From positions 186,001 through 250,000 of the forward strand of contig JAUYRN010000005.1 in NCBI GenBank assembly GCA_030696775.1: DNA of 64,000 nt, read 5' to 3'. Of this stretch, positions 32,080-39,974 are shown in pieces. Both the position numbers and the translations under genes were made by a program. Each line of letters begins with the position of its first letter. Position 1 is the first letter of the stretch. The stretch is from Sulfuricurvum sp. (GTDB taxonomy: Bacteria; Campylobacterota; Campylobacteria; Campylobacterales; Sulfurimonadaceae). The notes under the pieces were generated by a model, which searched no databases, was not told the DNA's origin, and saw only the letters and a list, made by a program, of their open reading frames with translations.

Positions 32080-34194
32080 ATGACCTTGCTAATTGATATT
32101 CTTGCCAAAAAAACAAATATTTCTAAAAACAATATTGAGTCAATTTTAAAACTTCTCGAAGAGGGGTCAACTATCCCTTTTATCGCTCGTTATCGCAAAG
32201 AGATGACGGGAGGTGCCAGTGATGAACAGCTGCGTGATTTTGAAACCATTTATGCGTATTCCAAAAAACTCTTGGAGCGTAAAGAAGAAATCCGTAGACT
32301 GATACAAGAGCGTGGCGTGTTAAGTGCTGAGCTGTCCACTCTCATCAATGCAGCACAAACGTTTCAAGTGCTCGAAGATATTTATCGTCCGTTTAAGGAA
32401 AAGAAAAATACTCGTGCCGCATCAGCGATAGCCGCAGGACTTCAGCCCTTGGCAAATATTCTTCAAAGTGGCAGATTGGAGTTGGCAGAATTCAAAAAGA
32501 AAGCACAGGAGTTTGTAAAAGGGTCGATAAAAACTGTTGATGAAGCGATGCAGGGGGCAAAAGATATCGTAGCGGAAGCGTACAGTGATGATCCGCGTGA
32601 ACGGGAGCACTGGAGGAAACAACTTCTTGACTATTCTTCTTTCGAGATAAAAGGGACAAAAACACTCAAAGAAGAGGGATTGTTTGTAAAATTGGCGGGT
32701 AAAGCTGAGCGTATTTCTTCTATTCCTTCACATCGTTATTTAGCGTTAATGAGAGGAGTATCCGAAAAAGAGCTAAGTGTTAAAATCTCGCATGATATGG
32801 AACGCGTGGAGAGTTCCATCAAACAGTTCAGACTCCCTAGAAATGCAAATGGAAGTAAAGAAATACTGCGCGAAGCGTATCTCGATGGCTTTAAACGGTT
32901 GTTATTCCCTTCGTTGGAACGGGAGATTCACAGTACGATAAAAGAACGTTCGGATATTCAAGCCATCACAACATTCGGTAAAAATCTTACACAGCTTTTG
33001 AATACTCCTCCTGTTACTAAGCGTGTGATTTTAGGAGCAGATCCAGCGTATCGTACGGGATGCAAACTAGCTGTTGTGGATGAACACGGAACCTATTTAG
33101 CCCATGCAGTAATCTATCCCACCCCTCCAGTGAGTGATTATGCGGCTTCGGCAAAAGTGATCAAAGAGCTGGCTAAAAAGTACAATATCACGGGTGTCGC
33201 CATCGGAAATGGTACGGGCTCACGCGAAACGCAGGAATTTTTTGCCCGAGTCAATCACGAAGAGGGACTTAACCTCTCGTATACGGTGGTATCGGAAGCG
33301 GGAGCGTCGGTTTATTCGGCATCCAAAATCGCGCAAGAGGAATATCCGAATCTCGATGTGACGATACGGGGAGCCATCTCGATAGCTCAGCGGTTACGTG
33401 ACCCGATGGCTGCATTGGTCAAAATCGATCCGAAATCGTTGGGTATTGGGCAATATCAGCACGACGTCGATCAAAAGCTCTTGGAAAAACAACTGGGCAG
33501 CGTAACAGAAGATTTGGTCAACCGTATTGGTGTGGATGTCAACAGCGCCTCGGTATCGCTACTATCGTATGTCGCGGGAGTAGGGGTGAAAGTAGCCCAT
33601 GCTATCGTAGAATATCGCGAAAAAAGCGGTTCTTTCAAGAGCAAGCAAGAACTTTTAAAAGTAAAAGGTCTGGGAGCAAAAGCGTATGAACAGTGTGCCG
33701 GATTTTTTCGGATACGAGAGGGTAAAAGTATCCTGGACAACACGGGTGTCCATCCTGAAAGTTATGACGTGGCGCAAAAGCTTTTAAAGCAATATAATAT
33801 TTGGTCGATCACAAAAGAGCAAATTGGTACTATGGCACAGGAATTTGGAATGGGAGAAATAACACTCAGCGACATAATAGCTGAACTCAAAAAACCCGGA
33901 TTTGACCCCCGTGAAACACTTCCTCCAATTATTTTTCGCTCCGATTTGACCGATATCAAAGAGTTGCGTGAGGGTTCTATCGTCTCAGGAGTCGTTCGAA
34001 ATATTGCTGATTTCGGAGCATTTGTCGACATTGGGCTAAAAAATGACGGTTTGATTCATATCTCTCAGATGTCCGAAAAACGGATTGCTCATCCGTTGGA
34101 AGTGTTGAGTGTCAATCAGCAATTACGTCATATCCGTGTAGTTGAAGTAGATCAGCAAAAAGGAAAAGTGTCACTTAGTTTACGTGATGTATAA
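32080..34194 (+). CDS. tex: Tex family RNA-binding transcription accessory protein
   Basis: This 704-residue protein has the full Tex layout. The N-terminal helical region contains FIARYRKEMTGGASDEQLRD. The YqgF-like RNase H fold contains ILGADPAYRTGCKLAVVDEHG, and the helix-hairpin-helix region contains LLSYVAGVGVKVAHAIVEYR. The C-terminal S1 domain contains GVVRNIADFGAFVDIGLKNDG. Tex binds nucleic acid and affects transcription and stress survival. AGGAG precedes the ATG. Confidence 0.97.
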   Translation: MTLLIDILAKKTNISKNNIESILKLLEEGSTIPFIARYRKEMTGGASDEQLRDFETIYAYSKKLLERKEEIRRLIQERGVLSAELSTLINAAQTFQVLEDIYRPFKEKKNTRAASAIAAGLQPLANILQSGRLELAEFKKKAQEFVKGSIKTVDEAMQGAKDIVAEAYSDDPREREHWRKQLLDYSSFEIKGTKTLKEEGLFVKLAGKAERISSIPSHRYLALMRGVSEKELSVKISHDMERVESSIKQFRLPRNANGSKEILREAYLDGFKRLLFPSLEREIHSTIKERSDIQAITTFGKNLTQLLNTPPVTKRVILGADPAYRTGCKLAVVDEHGTYLAHAVIYPTPPVSDYAASAKVIKELAKKYNITGVAIGNGTGSRETQEFFARVNHEEGLNLSYTVVSEAGASVYSASKIAQEEYPNLDVTIRGAISIAQRLRDPMAALVKIDPKSLGIGQYQHDVDQKLLEKQLGSVTEDLVNRIGVDVNSASVSLLSYVAGVGVKVAHAIVEYREKSGSFKSKQELLKVKGLGAKAYEQCAGFFRIREGKSILDNTGVHPESYDVAQKLLKQYNIWSITKEQIGTMAQEFGMGEITLSDIIAELKKPGFDPRETLPPIIFRSDLTDIKELREGSIVSGVVRNIADFGAFVDIGLKNDGLIHISQMSEKRIAHPLEVLSVNQQLRHIRVVEVDQQKGKVSLSLRDV

Positions 34195-34225
34195 AAATAT
34201 CGTATCTTAATTTTTATACCTCTAA

Positions 34226-35005
34226 TTAGTAAGAATACATTACTGCAGCATTAAAAATATCGAAGTGTGATTCAGAACGAGGCTCATACCAGCCATCTGA
34301 ATGTACAGTTGAATGTTCAATATCCCATGTTTGATAGGTGTAGGCAAATTTTATAGCCCATGTCGGGGTAATCGTATGTACCCATGGAACTGAAATGCTA
34401 TATCCATCTGTACGTCCTAAATCAAAAGTGCCATACTGATTAGATTCCATCTTCGGTGAAAAAGCTCTGTGATATTCAGCTGAAATTCCAATATTGTCAT
34501 TAGGAAAAATATTCCCACTGATTCCACTAGAAATAGAGCCATAGGTCCATGAATACTGCTCATTATGACCATCAGCTAATATTCTTTCCCATAATCGATA
34601 TCCCATCCCAAGACGCACAGACCAAAGTGCTTGATCCAATTTTCTAGTTTCACTATAGCCAATACTACTGTCGGTAATGGTATTTTTAGTCGTTAGATTA
34701 TTAGCAGGTCCGGTAACATTACCTAAACTATCAAGATAAAATCCATCATATCTGGTATTTCCCTGATATCGAGAAAAATCAATGTCAAGAAAGCTATCTT
34801 CTCCATCACAAATTCGGGTAGTGTAGTTTAGGTTAAAGCCTGCTAATGCGTCTGCTTTTTCAGAATCGGCAAATGATCCATCTTGATTAAATTCTGTGTA
34901 ATCCATCGACATGGTATTCACACTGACACTGAGTTGGCTGTCATCCGCGAAGGCTGTAAGTGCTATTGATAAAATCAAAATTAGTAAATGGTACTTTTTC
35001 ATCAT
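34226..35005 (-). CDS. Outer-membrane beta-barrel protein of unknown function
   Basis: The track start at 35032 overlaps the receiver gene by an ATGA. The signal peptide MMKKYHLLILILSIALTAFA starts at 35005 with AAGGGA upstream, so I use that (259 residues). The mature protein is strand-rich and aromatic (NLNYTTRICDGEDSF, WALSVRLGMGYRLW-like pattern) and ends in FNAAVMYSY, a barrel-type terminus. I do not recognise the family. It is the last gene of the narK run, so an envelope role in nitrate uptake or sensing is possible. Confidence 0.6.
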   Translation of the reverse strand: MMKKYHLLILILSIALTAFADDSQLSVSVNTMSMDYTEFNQDGSFADSEKADALAGFNLNYTTRICDGEDSFLDIDFSRYQGNTRYDGFYLDSLGNVTGPANNLTTKNTITDSSIGYSETRKLDQALWSVRLGMGYRLWERILADGHNEQYSWTYGSISSGISGNIFPNDNIGISAEYHRAFSPKMESNQYGTFDLGRTDGYSISVPWVHTITPTWAIKFAYTYQTWDIEHSTVHSDGWYEPRSESHFDIFNAAVMYSY

Positions 35006-35028
35006 TAAAATTCCCTTTTTTTTTGGTT

Positions 35029-35430
35029 TCATGGTATGAGAAGATTGCTTTTTGCATCATAGTGATCACACGTGTAATTTTCAAATCCACTGACCATTCG
35101 TATGATGTTTTTGATGGATGTTGGATTACTTAATCTGCGAGCTTGGTGGTGATTGACACAATCTTCACATCGCATAATAATACATTTAACAGCGTCACTG
35201 ACAACCAATATGGCTTGTTTGGAATCATGTTCAAGTATGTATTCGGCACATTTCTGCCCCGCTTCAGTCGTATGATCGAGAATTATCAAATCATAGGTTT
35301 TTATTTGAAAAATATTTCGGACCTCTTCAGAGGTTAGCGCCACATCAATCGTACAGCTTACCGCATCTTCAATAAGCATTTTTCGAGTTTGAACTTGCAG
35401 TCCAGAATGATCTATCATTAGTATTTTCAT
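35029..35430 (-). CDS. Degenerate receiver-domain protein with Cys/His-rich segment
   Basis: This 133-residue protein has the alternating pattern of a response-regulator receiver: KILMIDHSG at the N terminus (acidic pair reduced to Asp-His), the candidate phospho-acceptor in DLIILDHTT near residue 52, and LVVSDAV. The conserved lysine region is replaced by LSNPTSIKN. The segment CIIMRCEDCVNHH adds possible metal ligands. There is no output domain. It follows the PP2C/kinase fusion by 46 bases and may be its partner. Signalling without normal phosphotransfer is possible. Confidence 0.6.
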   Translation of the reverse strand: MKILMIDHSGLQVQTRKMLIEDAVSCTIDVALTSEEVRNIFQIKTYDLIILDHTTEAGQKCAEYILEHDSKQAILVVSDAVKCIIMRCEDCVNHHQARRLSNPTSIKNIIRMVSGFENYTCDHYDAKSNLLIP

Positions 35431-35476
35431 AGTTTTATTATAATTTATAGGGAGTTAAAACTAAATAATAACGGAG

Positions 35477-37117
35477 CTATTTTGAAATATAAAGTACAAA
35501 TGTTAGAACTTCAAGGGTGAACATAACCAAAAAAGCAATTTTATAAAAGGTAACAGGGGAACGTTCGATCAGTGAACTCCCTTTAGAAAAATAGGGTTTT
35601 ACTTTTTCAGGTGATTTGAGCTCATAAAAAAATTCTGAGTAGTGCGAGTAACGCTCATTGGAATCGAGTGCAATGGAGTGCATAATGATGGAATCGAGCC
35701 ATCCAGGAATATTTTTGTTGAGCTTGATAGGTCGTTTGGGAGTTTTAAATGTAGGTGTTTGGAACGGCTCAATCTCACCATAAGGCATCACGCCCGTAAG
35801 TGCCCAGTACAGTGTTACTCCGATGGAAAATAGTTCACTCGATTCGTTGATAATTCCTCCTATAAAACGCTCTGGTGCTAAATAGCTTGGAGTTCCTGCA
35901 CGGGAGTTGAGAGAGAAAATTTCGACTATGGATCCAAAATCAACCATTTTAAAAGTCACGCCCGCCTCATCCACTTTTTTAGTGACGATAATATTTTCAG
36001 GCTTGATGTCACCATGAACGAGTCCTAAGTGGAGTAGATGAGCTTCGGCTTTGTGTAAAAATTTCCCCAATTCAATCGCAGTATCAATGGAAAGAGTGCG
36101 ATTTTTGAGATAGTCTCGTAGATTTATCCCTTCAATCAGTTCCATAAGGTAATAACGCATGGTACGTTCTTTTGGAACCCATGCGTGGCCAAATGCTTTG
36201 TGGGTAACCTGTTTAGCATACCATGCTTCTCGGACAAACTCATCGAGCGCTTGAGGATCATCACCGTTCATTGGAAATTTCATCACAAAAAGTTCATCGC
36301 TTTTAGAGACTTTCCAAATACGGCGGTGCTCCATCATGGGAGAGAGGAGGGTATAACCGTCGATGACTTGACCCTCAAATAGAGTTTCAGGAATAGGTAA
36401 GGGTGCATTTTTGATCGCGTGGAGCGGATCGAGTGCGTCAATTCGAAAAATTTGCAAACTCATATCATCACGATCTTTTGGGAGAGCGTTTTGAGATATG
36501 TGGGTGACGATGCTTTTGGCTCCTAACCCTTTTTGTATCAGTTCTAAAAAAGAGACATTATCGATGAGATTATAAACTCCATCACTGCAAAGAATAAGTG
36601 TATCCCCAACGGCTATGTGTGTAGAGAGAATCGGGACATCAATATTTTCGCAAAGCCCGCATGCTTGCGTAAGTACGTGAGACATATACTCATCGTCCAT
36701 GGTATGGTCGGTACTAAGCTGTTGCAGTTTCCCCTCGGATGACAAAAGATAAATACGAGAATCACCGAGATTAAGGGAATAAAGTGTTTCACCTTCGATG
36801 ACGGTAAGGCAAAGGGTGGTGAGAAGTTCGATTTTCTCGTATTGTGACATCGATTCTTTGAATAAAAGATTGTTAATATGACGGGTGAACACTTCCATTG
36901 TTTTAGGAATATCCCACGCTTTTGGACGCGTTTTAAACTGGTCGATAAAAAATTTTACGCATTGGCGCGCCGCGCTTCCGCCACGCTTCGCACTTCCGAC
37001 TCCATCGCATAAGACGCTGACAAATAAGGTATTGTCGATGATGCTAAAAGCACACGCATCATCCCCCATACAATCAGGTTTAGGTAGGATGAATTGTGAA
37101 GAATGAAGGTGTAACAT
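35477..37117 (-). CDS. PP2C phosphatase / Ser-Thr protein kinase fusion, membrane-anchored
   Basis: This 546-residue protein joins an N-terminal PP2C phosphatase (DDACAFS, CDGVGSAKRGGSAAR, LGDSRIYLL, CSDGVYNLID, DRDDMSL) to a protein kinase (lysine in LFVMKFP, catalytic LVHGDIKPENII, metal-binding MVDFGS, and TPSYLAPE). It ends in one membrane helix (FLVMFTLEVLTFVLYI). All metal and catalytic residues are visible; the glycine loop is poor. Its ATG follows the narK stop with no gap. Such fusions next to NarK/NasA transporters are known in other proteobacteria and are thought to act on nitrate assimilation, though targets are unclear. Confidence 0.9.
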   Translation of the reverse strand: MLHLHSSQFILPKPDCMGDDACAFSIIDNTLFVSVLCDGVGSAKRGGSAARQCVKFFIDQFKTRPKAWDIPKTMEVFTRHINNLLFKESMSQYEKIELLTTLCLTVIEGETLYSLNLGDSRIYLLSSEGKLQQLSTDHTMDDEYMSHVLTQACGLCENIDVPILSTHIAVGDTLILCSDGVYNLIDNVSFLELIQKGLGAKSIVTHISQNALPKDRDDMSLQIFRIDALDPLHAIKNAPLPIPETLFEGQVIDGYTLLSPMMEHRRIWKVSKSDELFVMKFPMNGDDPQALDEFVREAWYAKQVTHKAFGHAWVPKERTMRYYLMELIEGINLRDYLKNRTLSIDTAIELGKFLHKAEAHLLHLGLVHGDIKPENIIVTKKVDEAGVTFKMVDFGSIVEIFSLNSRAGTPSYLAPERFIGGIINESSELFSIGVTLYWALTGVMPYGEIEPFQTPTFKTPKRPIKLNKNIPGWLDSIIMHSIALDSNERYSHYSEFFYELKSPEKVKPYFSKGSSLIERSPVTFYKIAFLVMFTLEVLTFVLYISK

Positions 37118-38395
37118 TTATATTTTTGCCCCTGAAACTGCGCCCCACGTTGTTCTCCAACGCGTTTTAACCAGACTGATACCGCTCATAGCGATAAGAA
37201 CCATCACACCGAAGATCAAAAATCCGGCTGTATATCCCTCGAATGTTCCTTGAGACCATCCGAATGTTTTGATAAGAGCCGTACCGCCCAAACCGCCTGC
37301 TGCACCGATAAGTCCTGTCATGACCCCGATGTCTTTTCCAAAACGCTGCGGAACGAGTTGAAAGACTGAACCGTTTGCCATTCCCAAATTTGCCATGATA
37401 AGAAACATCACGACAATCGCTGCCCAAAACGGAAGTTTGATAAAGGCACTGATAAGTGAGAGAACGACAATCATACCAAAAAAGATATAAAGTGATTTGA
37501 TTCCCCCCATTTTATCGGCAACTGCACCGCCAACCGGACGAAGCATCGCTCCTGCAAAAATACAAAGTGCTCCGAAATATCCAGCAATAACTTTGACGTT
37601 CTCTTCGTTCATCACATCGATACCAAAGGCAGACATATCTGCTTGGTAGGTGTTCATCAAATAGACTTTCATGTAGTTGGCAAATCCTATGAATCCTCCG
37701 AAAGAGACGGCATAAAAGAGGTTAAACCACCATGTATCTTTATCTCGCATGAGTTTCATGTAATCCGCTAATTTTTTAGGATTAGGTTTGTAGATACTTA
37801 CAGGTGCGTCTTTCGCCATAAGCATATAGGCTACCAAGACAATACTTGATAAAATCCCGCCGACCAAGAAGACCGATGCCCATCCCCAAAGCTCTGCAAT
37901 TTTAGGGGCAAACAAAAAGTCAATAACAACCCCGATATTTCCAGCCCCTGCAATCCCAAGAACCGTTCCCTGAAGACGCGGTGGATACCATTGACCTGCT
38001 TGCGGGAGTGCTACGGCGAACGATGCACCTGCAAAACCAAGACCCAATGCAACAAGAAGAAGCTGATTATAGGTAATAGAATCCGCACTGATATAGGCTA
38101 AAAACAGTGTGGCAATCACGATGAGCTGAGAAACAAGCGCGGTTTTTTTCGCTCCGAATTTATCGACAAATACGCCTAATACAATACGCAGCAATGCACC
38201 CGCAAGTACCGGAACCGCGAGCAGTGTCGCTTGTTGATCATCACTCATGGTAAATCCGCGACTTGAGAGGCTTTCACCAATTTCGGTTGCCAATGGTCCC
38301 AGCATCGTCCACATCATAAAACTAAAATCAAAATACAAGAACGCAGCAAACAGTGTTGGCCAGTGCCCCTCTTTTTTTAAATCTCCAAATTTCAT
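37118..38395 (-). CDS. narK: Nitrate/nitrite MFS transporter, NarK/NasA type
   Basis: This 425-residue major facilitator protein has about 12 membrane segments and the nitrate-transporter signatures GLGFAGASFAVALPQAGQWY and GLIGAAGGLGG, the glycine-rich nitrate motifs. FDFSFMMWTMLGPLA at the start is also typical. It imports nitrate (or exchanges nitrate and nitrite) across the inner membrane. No nitrate reductase gene is in the window. It shares a promoter motif with nrtA and cobA and heads the kinase/receiver/barrel run. AGGAGG precedes the ATG. Confidence 0.94.
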   Translation of the reverse strand: MKFGDLKKEGHWPTLFAAFLYFDFSFMMWTMLGPLATEIGESLSSRGFTMSDDQQATLLAVPVLAGALLRIVLGVFVDKFGAKKTALVSQLIVIATLFLAYISADSITYNQLLLVALGLGFAGASFAVALPQAGQWYPPRLQGTVLGIAGAGNIGVVIDFLFAPKIAELWGWASVFLVGGILSSIVLVAYMLMAKDAPVSIYKPNPKKLADYMKLMRDKDTWWFNLFYAVSFGGFIGFANYMKVYLMNTYQADMSAFGIDVMNEENVKVIAGYFGALCIFAGAMLRPVGGAVADKMGGIKSLYIFFGMIVVLSLISAFIKLPFWAAIVVMFLIMANLGMANGSVFQLVPQRFGKDIGVMTGLIGAAGGLGGTALIKTFGWSQGTFEGYTAGFLIFGVMVLIAMSGISLVKTRWRTTWGAVSGAKI

Positions 38396-38401
38396 GTATC
38401 C

Positions 38402-38413
38402 TCCTAATTAGGA
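38402..38413 (-). promoter_or_regulatory. Palindromic leader motif over the narK ribosome binding site
   Basis: TCCTAATTAGGA is a perfect 12-base palindrome whose AGGA half is the Shine-Dalgarno core. It matches the cobA leader motif (1448-1459) at 11 of 12 bases. A 4-base stem with a 4-base loop could mask the ribosome binding site. Confidence 0.4.
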
Positions 38414-38428
38414 TTTTTTTATCTTAAA

Positions 38429-38434
38429 ATTGTA
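38429..38434 (-). promoter_or_regulatory. Likely -10 element of narK
   Basis: The minus strand reads TACAAT. It is 33 bases downstream of the motif at 38467, matching the spacing at nrtA (32) and cobA (about 34). No clear -35 is seen. Confidence 0.4.
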
Positions 38435-38466
38435 CACCATGACGTAATGCTTTCTATTCAGTTGAT

Positions 38467-38483
38467 TGTTTATTTTTTAATCA
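38467..38483 (-). promoter_or_regulatory. Candidate nitrate-assimilation operator upstream of narK
   Basis: The plus strand reads TGTTTATTTTTTAATCA, the exact reverse complement of 17 bases at 7071-7087 upstream of nrtA. It is 72-88 bases before the narK start. Around it TGATT and AATCA form an inverted repeat with an 11-base spacer. It is also 104 bases before the divergent porin gene. Confidence 0.5.
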
Positions 38484-38586
38484 GTTAGTTTTATTTACTT
38501 TATTTAGGTTGCAAGAAAAGAGTTTTAATTTAAAAATGTGCTACTATAGTATCTTTATAGATAAATGGCTTTGTGAGGAAAATGGA

Positions 38587-39573
38587 ATGATGATTAGACG
38601 AGTAGGTGGACTGATAACTCTTGCCATTGCATTGCATGCTCAACCGTATACGTTAGGCAATGGACTGCATATTGATCCGATGTTTAATATCGGCGGTTAT
38701 TTTTCCAGCGAATTTCAGTCAAAAAATAGCGAAGAATCACTTACATTTGATGATGTAGCAGTCATGGCATACGGGGATATTAATCCGATGTTCTCGTATT
38801 TAGCAGAGTTTGAAGCAGTTGGTTTTTATCATAAAAATCTTTCAACAGGAGAAGAGAACGGAAATCAAAAGTTTCATGCAGAACGATTTTATGCGGACCT
38901 TTGGCTTGCAGATGCATACAATTTTCGACTGGGTAAGATGCTGACCCCGATTGGCTATTGGAATATGGAGCCTATTAATGTTTTGCGTGATACAACTTCC
39001 AGTCCTCTTTACAGTATGCTTCTTTTTCCTAAATTTTTGACGGGTGTTGATCTAAATGGCTATATCCCGAATGTTGATAACGTTCACTACCACCTTTTTG
39101 CGCAAAATAATCATGATCTTGATGAAGAGTATATAAATATTCCCAATACTCATTTTTATGGCTTTTCAGCTGAGAAAGAACTAACAAATGAATCCAGTTT
39201 CGGAGGAAGTGTCGGGGAATATATTACGCTAACTAATCAGCGTACCCGTTTCATTCAAGCCAATACAAAATATGACAATGAACAATGGCAAATGATGGGT
39301 GAAATGATCTTTGCCCAAAATAATTTTGCTGATAACGATCATTCGTCAACTCTTTCAGGATATGCCCAAGGGATGTATCGCTATACCCAAGAACATGCTT
39401 TTATCGGTCGATATGAATACTACAATGATCATCATACCAATTATGTCGATAATATCGCGGTTGCAGGATACAGCTATCGACCTTGGTATCCAGTATCACT
39501 TAAAGGTGAATATCAGTGGCATTCGTTGAGGGATGAGAATACTTTTTTATTCTCATTGTCGGTATTGTTCTGA
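38587..39573 (+). CDS. Outer-membrane porin-like protein (signal-transduction operon)
   Basis: The track start at 38509 lies before the likely true start. MMIRRVGGLITLAIALHA is a signal peptide beginning at 38587, with AGGA upstream, giving 328 residues. The mature protein is a strand-rich barrel (FDDVAVMAYGDINPMFSYLAEFEA, RLGKMLTPIGYWN) ending in FLFSLSVLF. It resembles phosphate-selective or other small porins. It overlaps the next gene (TGATG) and belongs to an operon with a periplasmic binding-like protein and an HD-GYP sensor, so it may admit the molecule sensed. Confidence 0.72.
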   Translation: MMIRRVGGLITLAIALHAQPYTLGNGLHIDPMFNIGGYFSSEFQSKNSEESLTFDDVAVMAYGDINPMFSYLAEFEAVGFYHKNLSTGEENGNQKFHAERFYADLWLADAYNFRLGKMLTPIGYWNMEPINVLRDTTSSPLYSMLLFPKFLTGVDLNGYIPNVDNVHYHLFAQNNHDLDEEYINIPNTHFYGFSAEKELTNESSFGGSVGEYITLTNQRTRFIQANTKYDNEQWQMMGEMIFAQNNFADNDHSSTLSGYAQGMYRYTQEHAFIGRYEYYNDHHTNYVDNIAVAGYSYRPWYPVSLKGEYQWHSLRDENTFLFSLSVLF

Positions 39574-39974
39574 TGAAAATAATCATTTTATTTTTTGGAT
39601 TATTGATAATCGTTTCAGGGGCAAATTACAGTGTTATAGTCTCTAAAAAGCTCTCGTATTTGACGGTAAGCTCTCATGAAATTCGTGATGTTTTTTTACA
39701 AAAAAGACATACGATCGGGGATCAAAAGCTTATTCCGATTAATCTAGTTGGGCAAGATGATGCTCGAAGTACTTTTGAATCGGTTGTCTTAGGGATGGAT
39801 AGAAATCGCCTTAATTCGTACTGGATCAAGCAGCACTTTGCCGGGGTTAATCCTCCTGTGACACAGCCCTCGTATGAGTCTATTAAGTCCTTTGTCCAAA
39901 ATGTGGATGGTGCTATTGGCTACATTCCCTCAAAAATGGTGGATAACAGTGTGAAGGCAGTTTATGAGTTTTAA
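39573..39974 (+). CDS. Small periplasmic phosphate-binding-like (PBP) protein
   Basis: This 133-residue protein has an N-terminal signal peptide (IIILFFGLLIIVSGANY). Its body resembles the core of PstS-like binding proteins (IRDVFLQKRHTIGDQKLIPINL, WIKQHFAGVNPP, GAIGYIPSKMVD) but is much shorter than a transport PBP. Such half-size PBP-like proteins often sit beside sensor genes. It overlaps both neighbours, so it is made together with the porin and the HD-GYP sensor and may present a ligand to that sensor. Confidence 0.75.
   Translation: MKIIILFFGLLIIVSGANYSVIVSKKLSYLTVSSHEIRDVFLQKRHTIGDQKLIPINLVGQDDARSTFESVVLGMDRNRLNSYWIKQHFAGVNPPVTQPSYESIKSFVQNVDGAIGYIPSKMVDNSVKAVYEF

Noticed and set aside
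38442-38452. ACGTAATGCTT shared between the narK and PhoX upstream regions
   Set aside because: An 11-base single match without a second repeat at narK and between functionally unrelated genes; probably chance.
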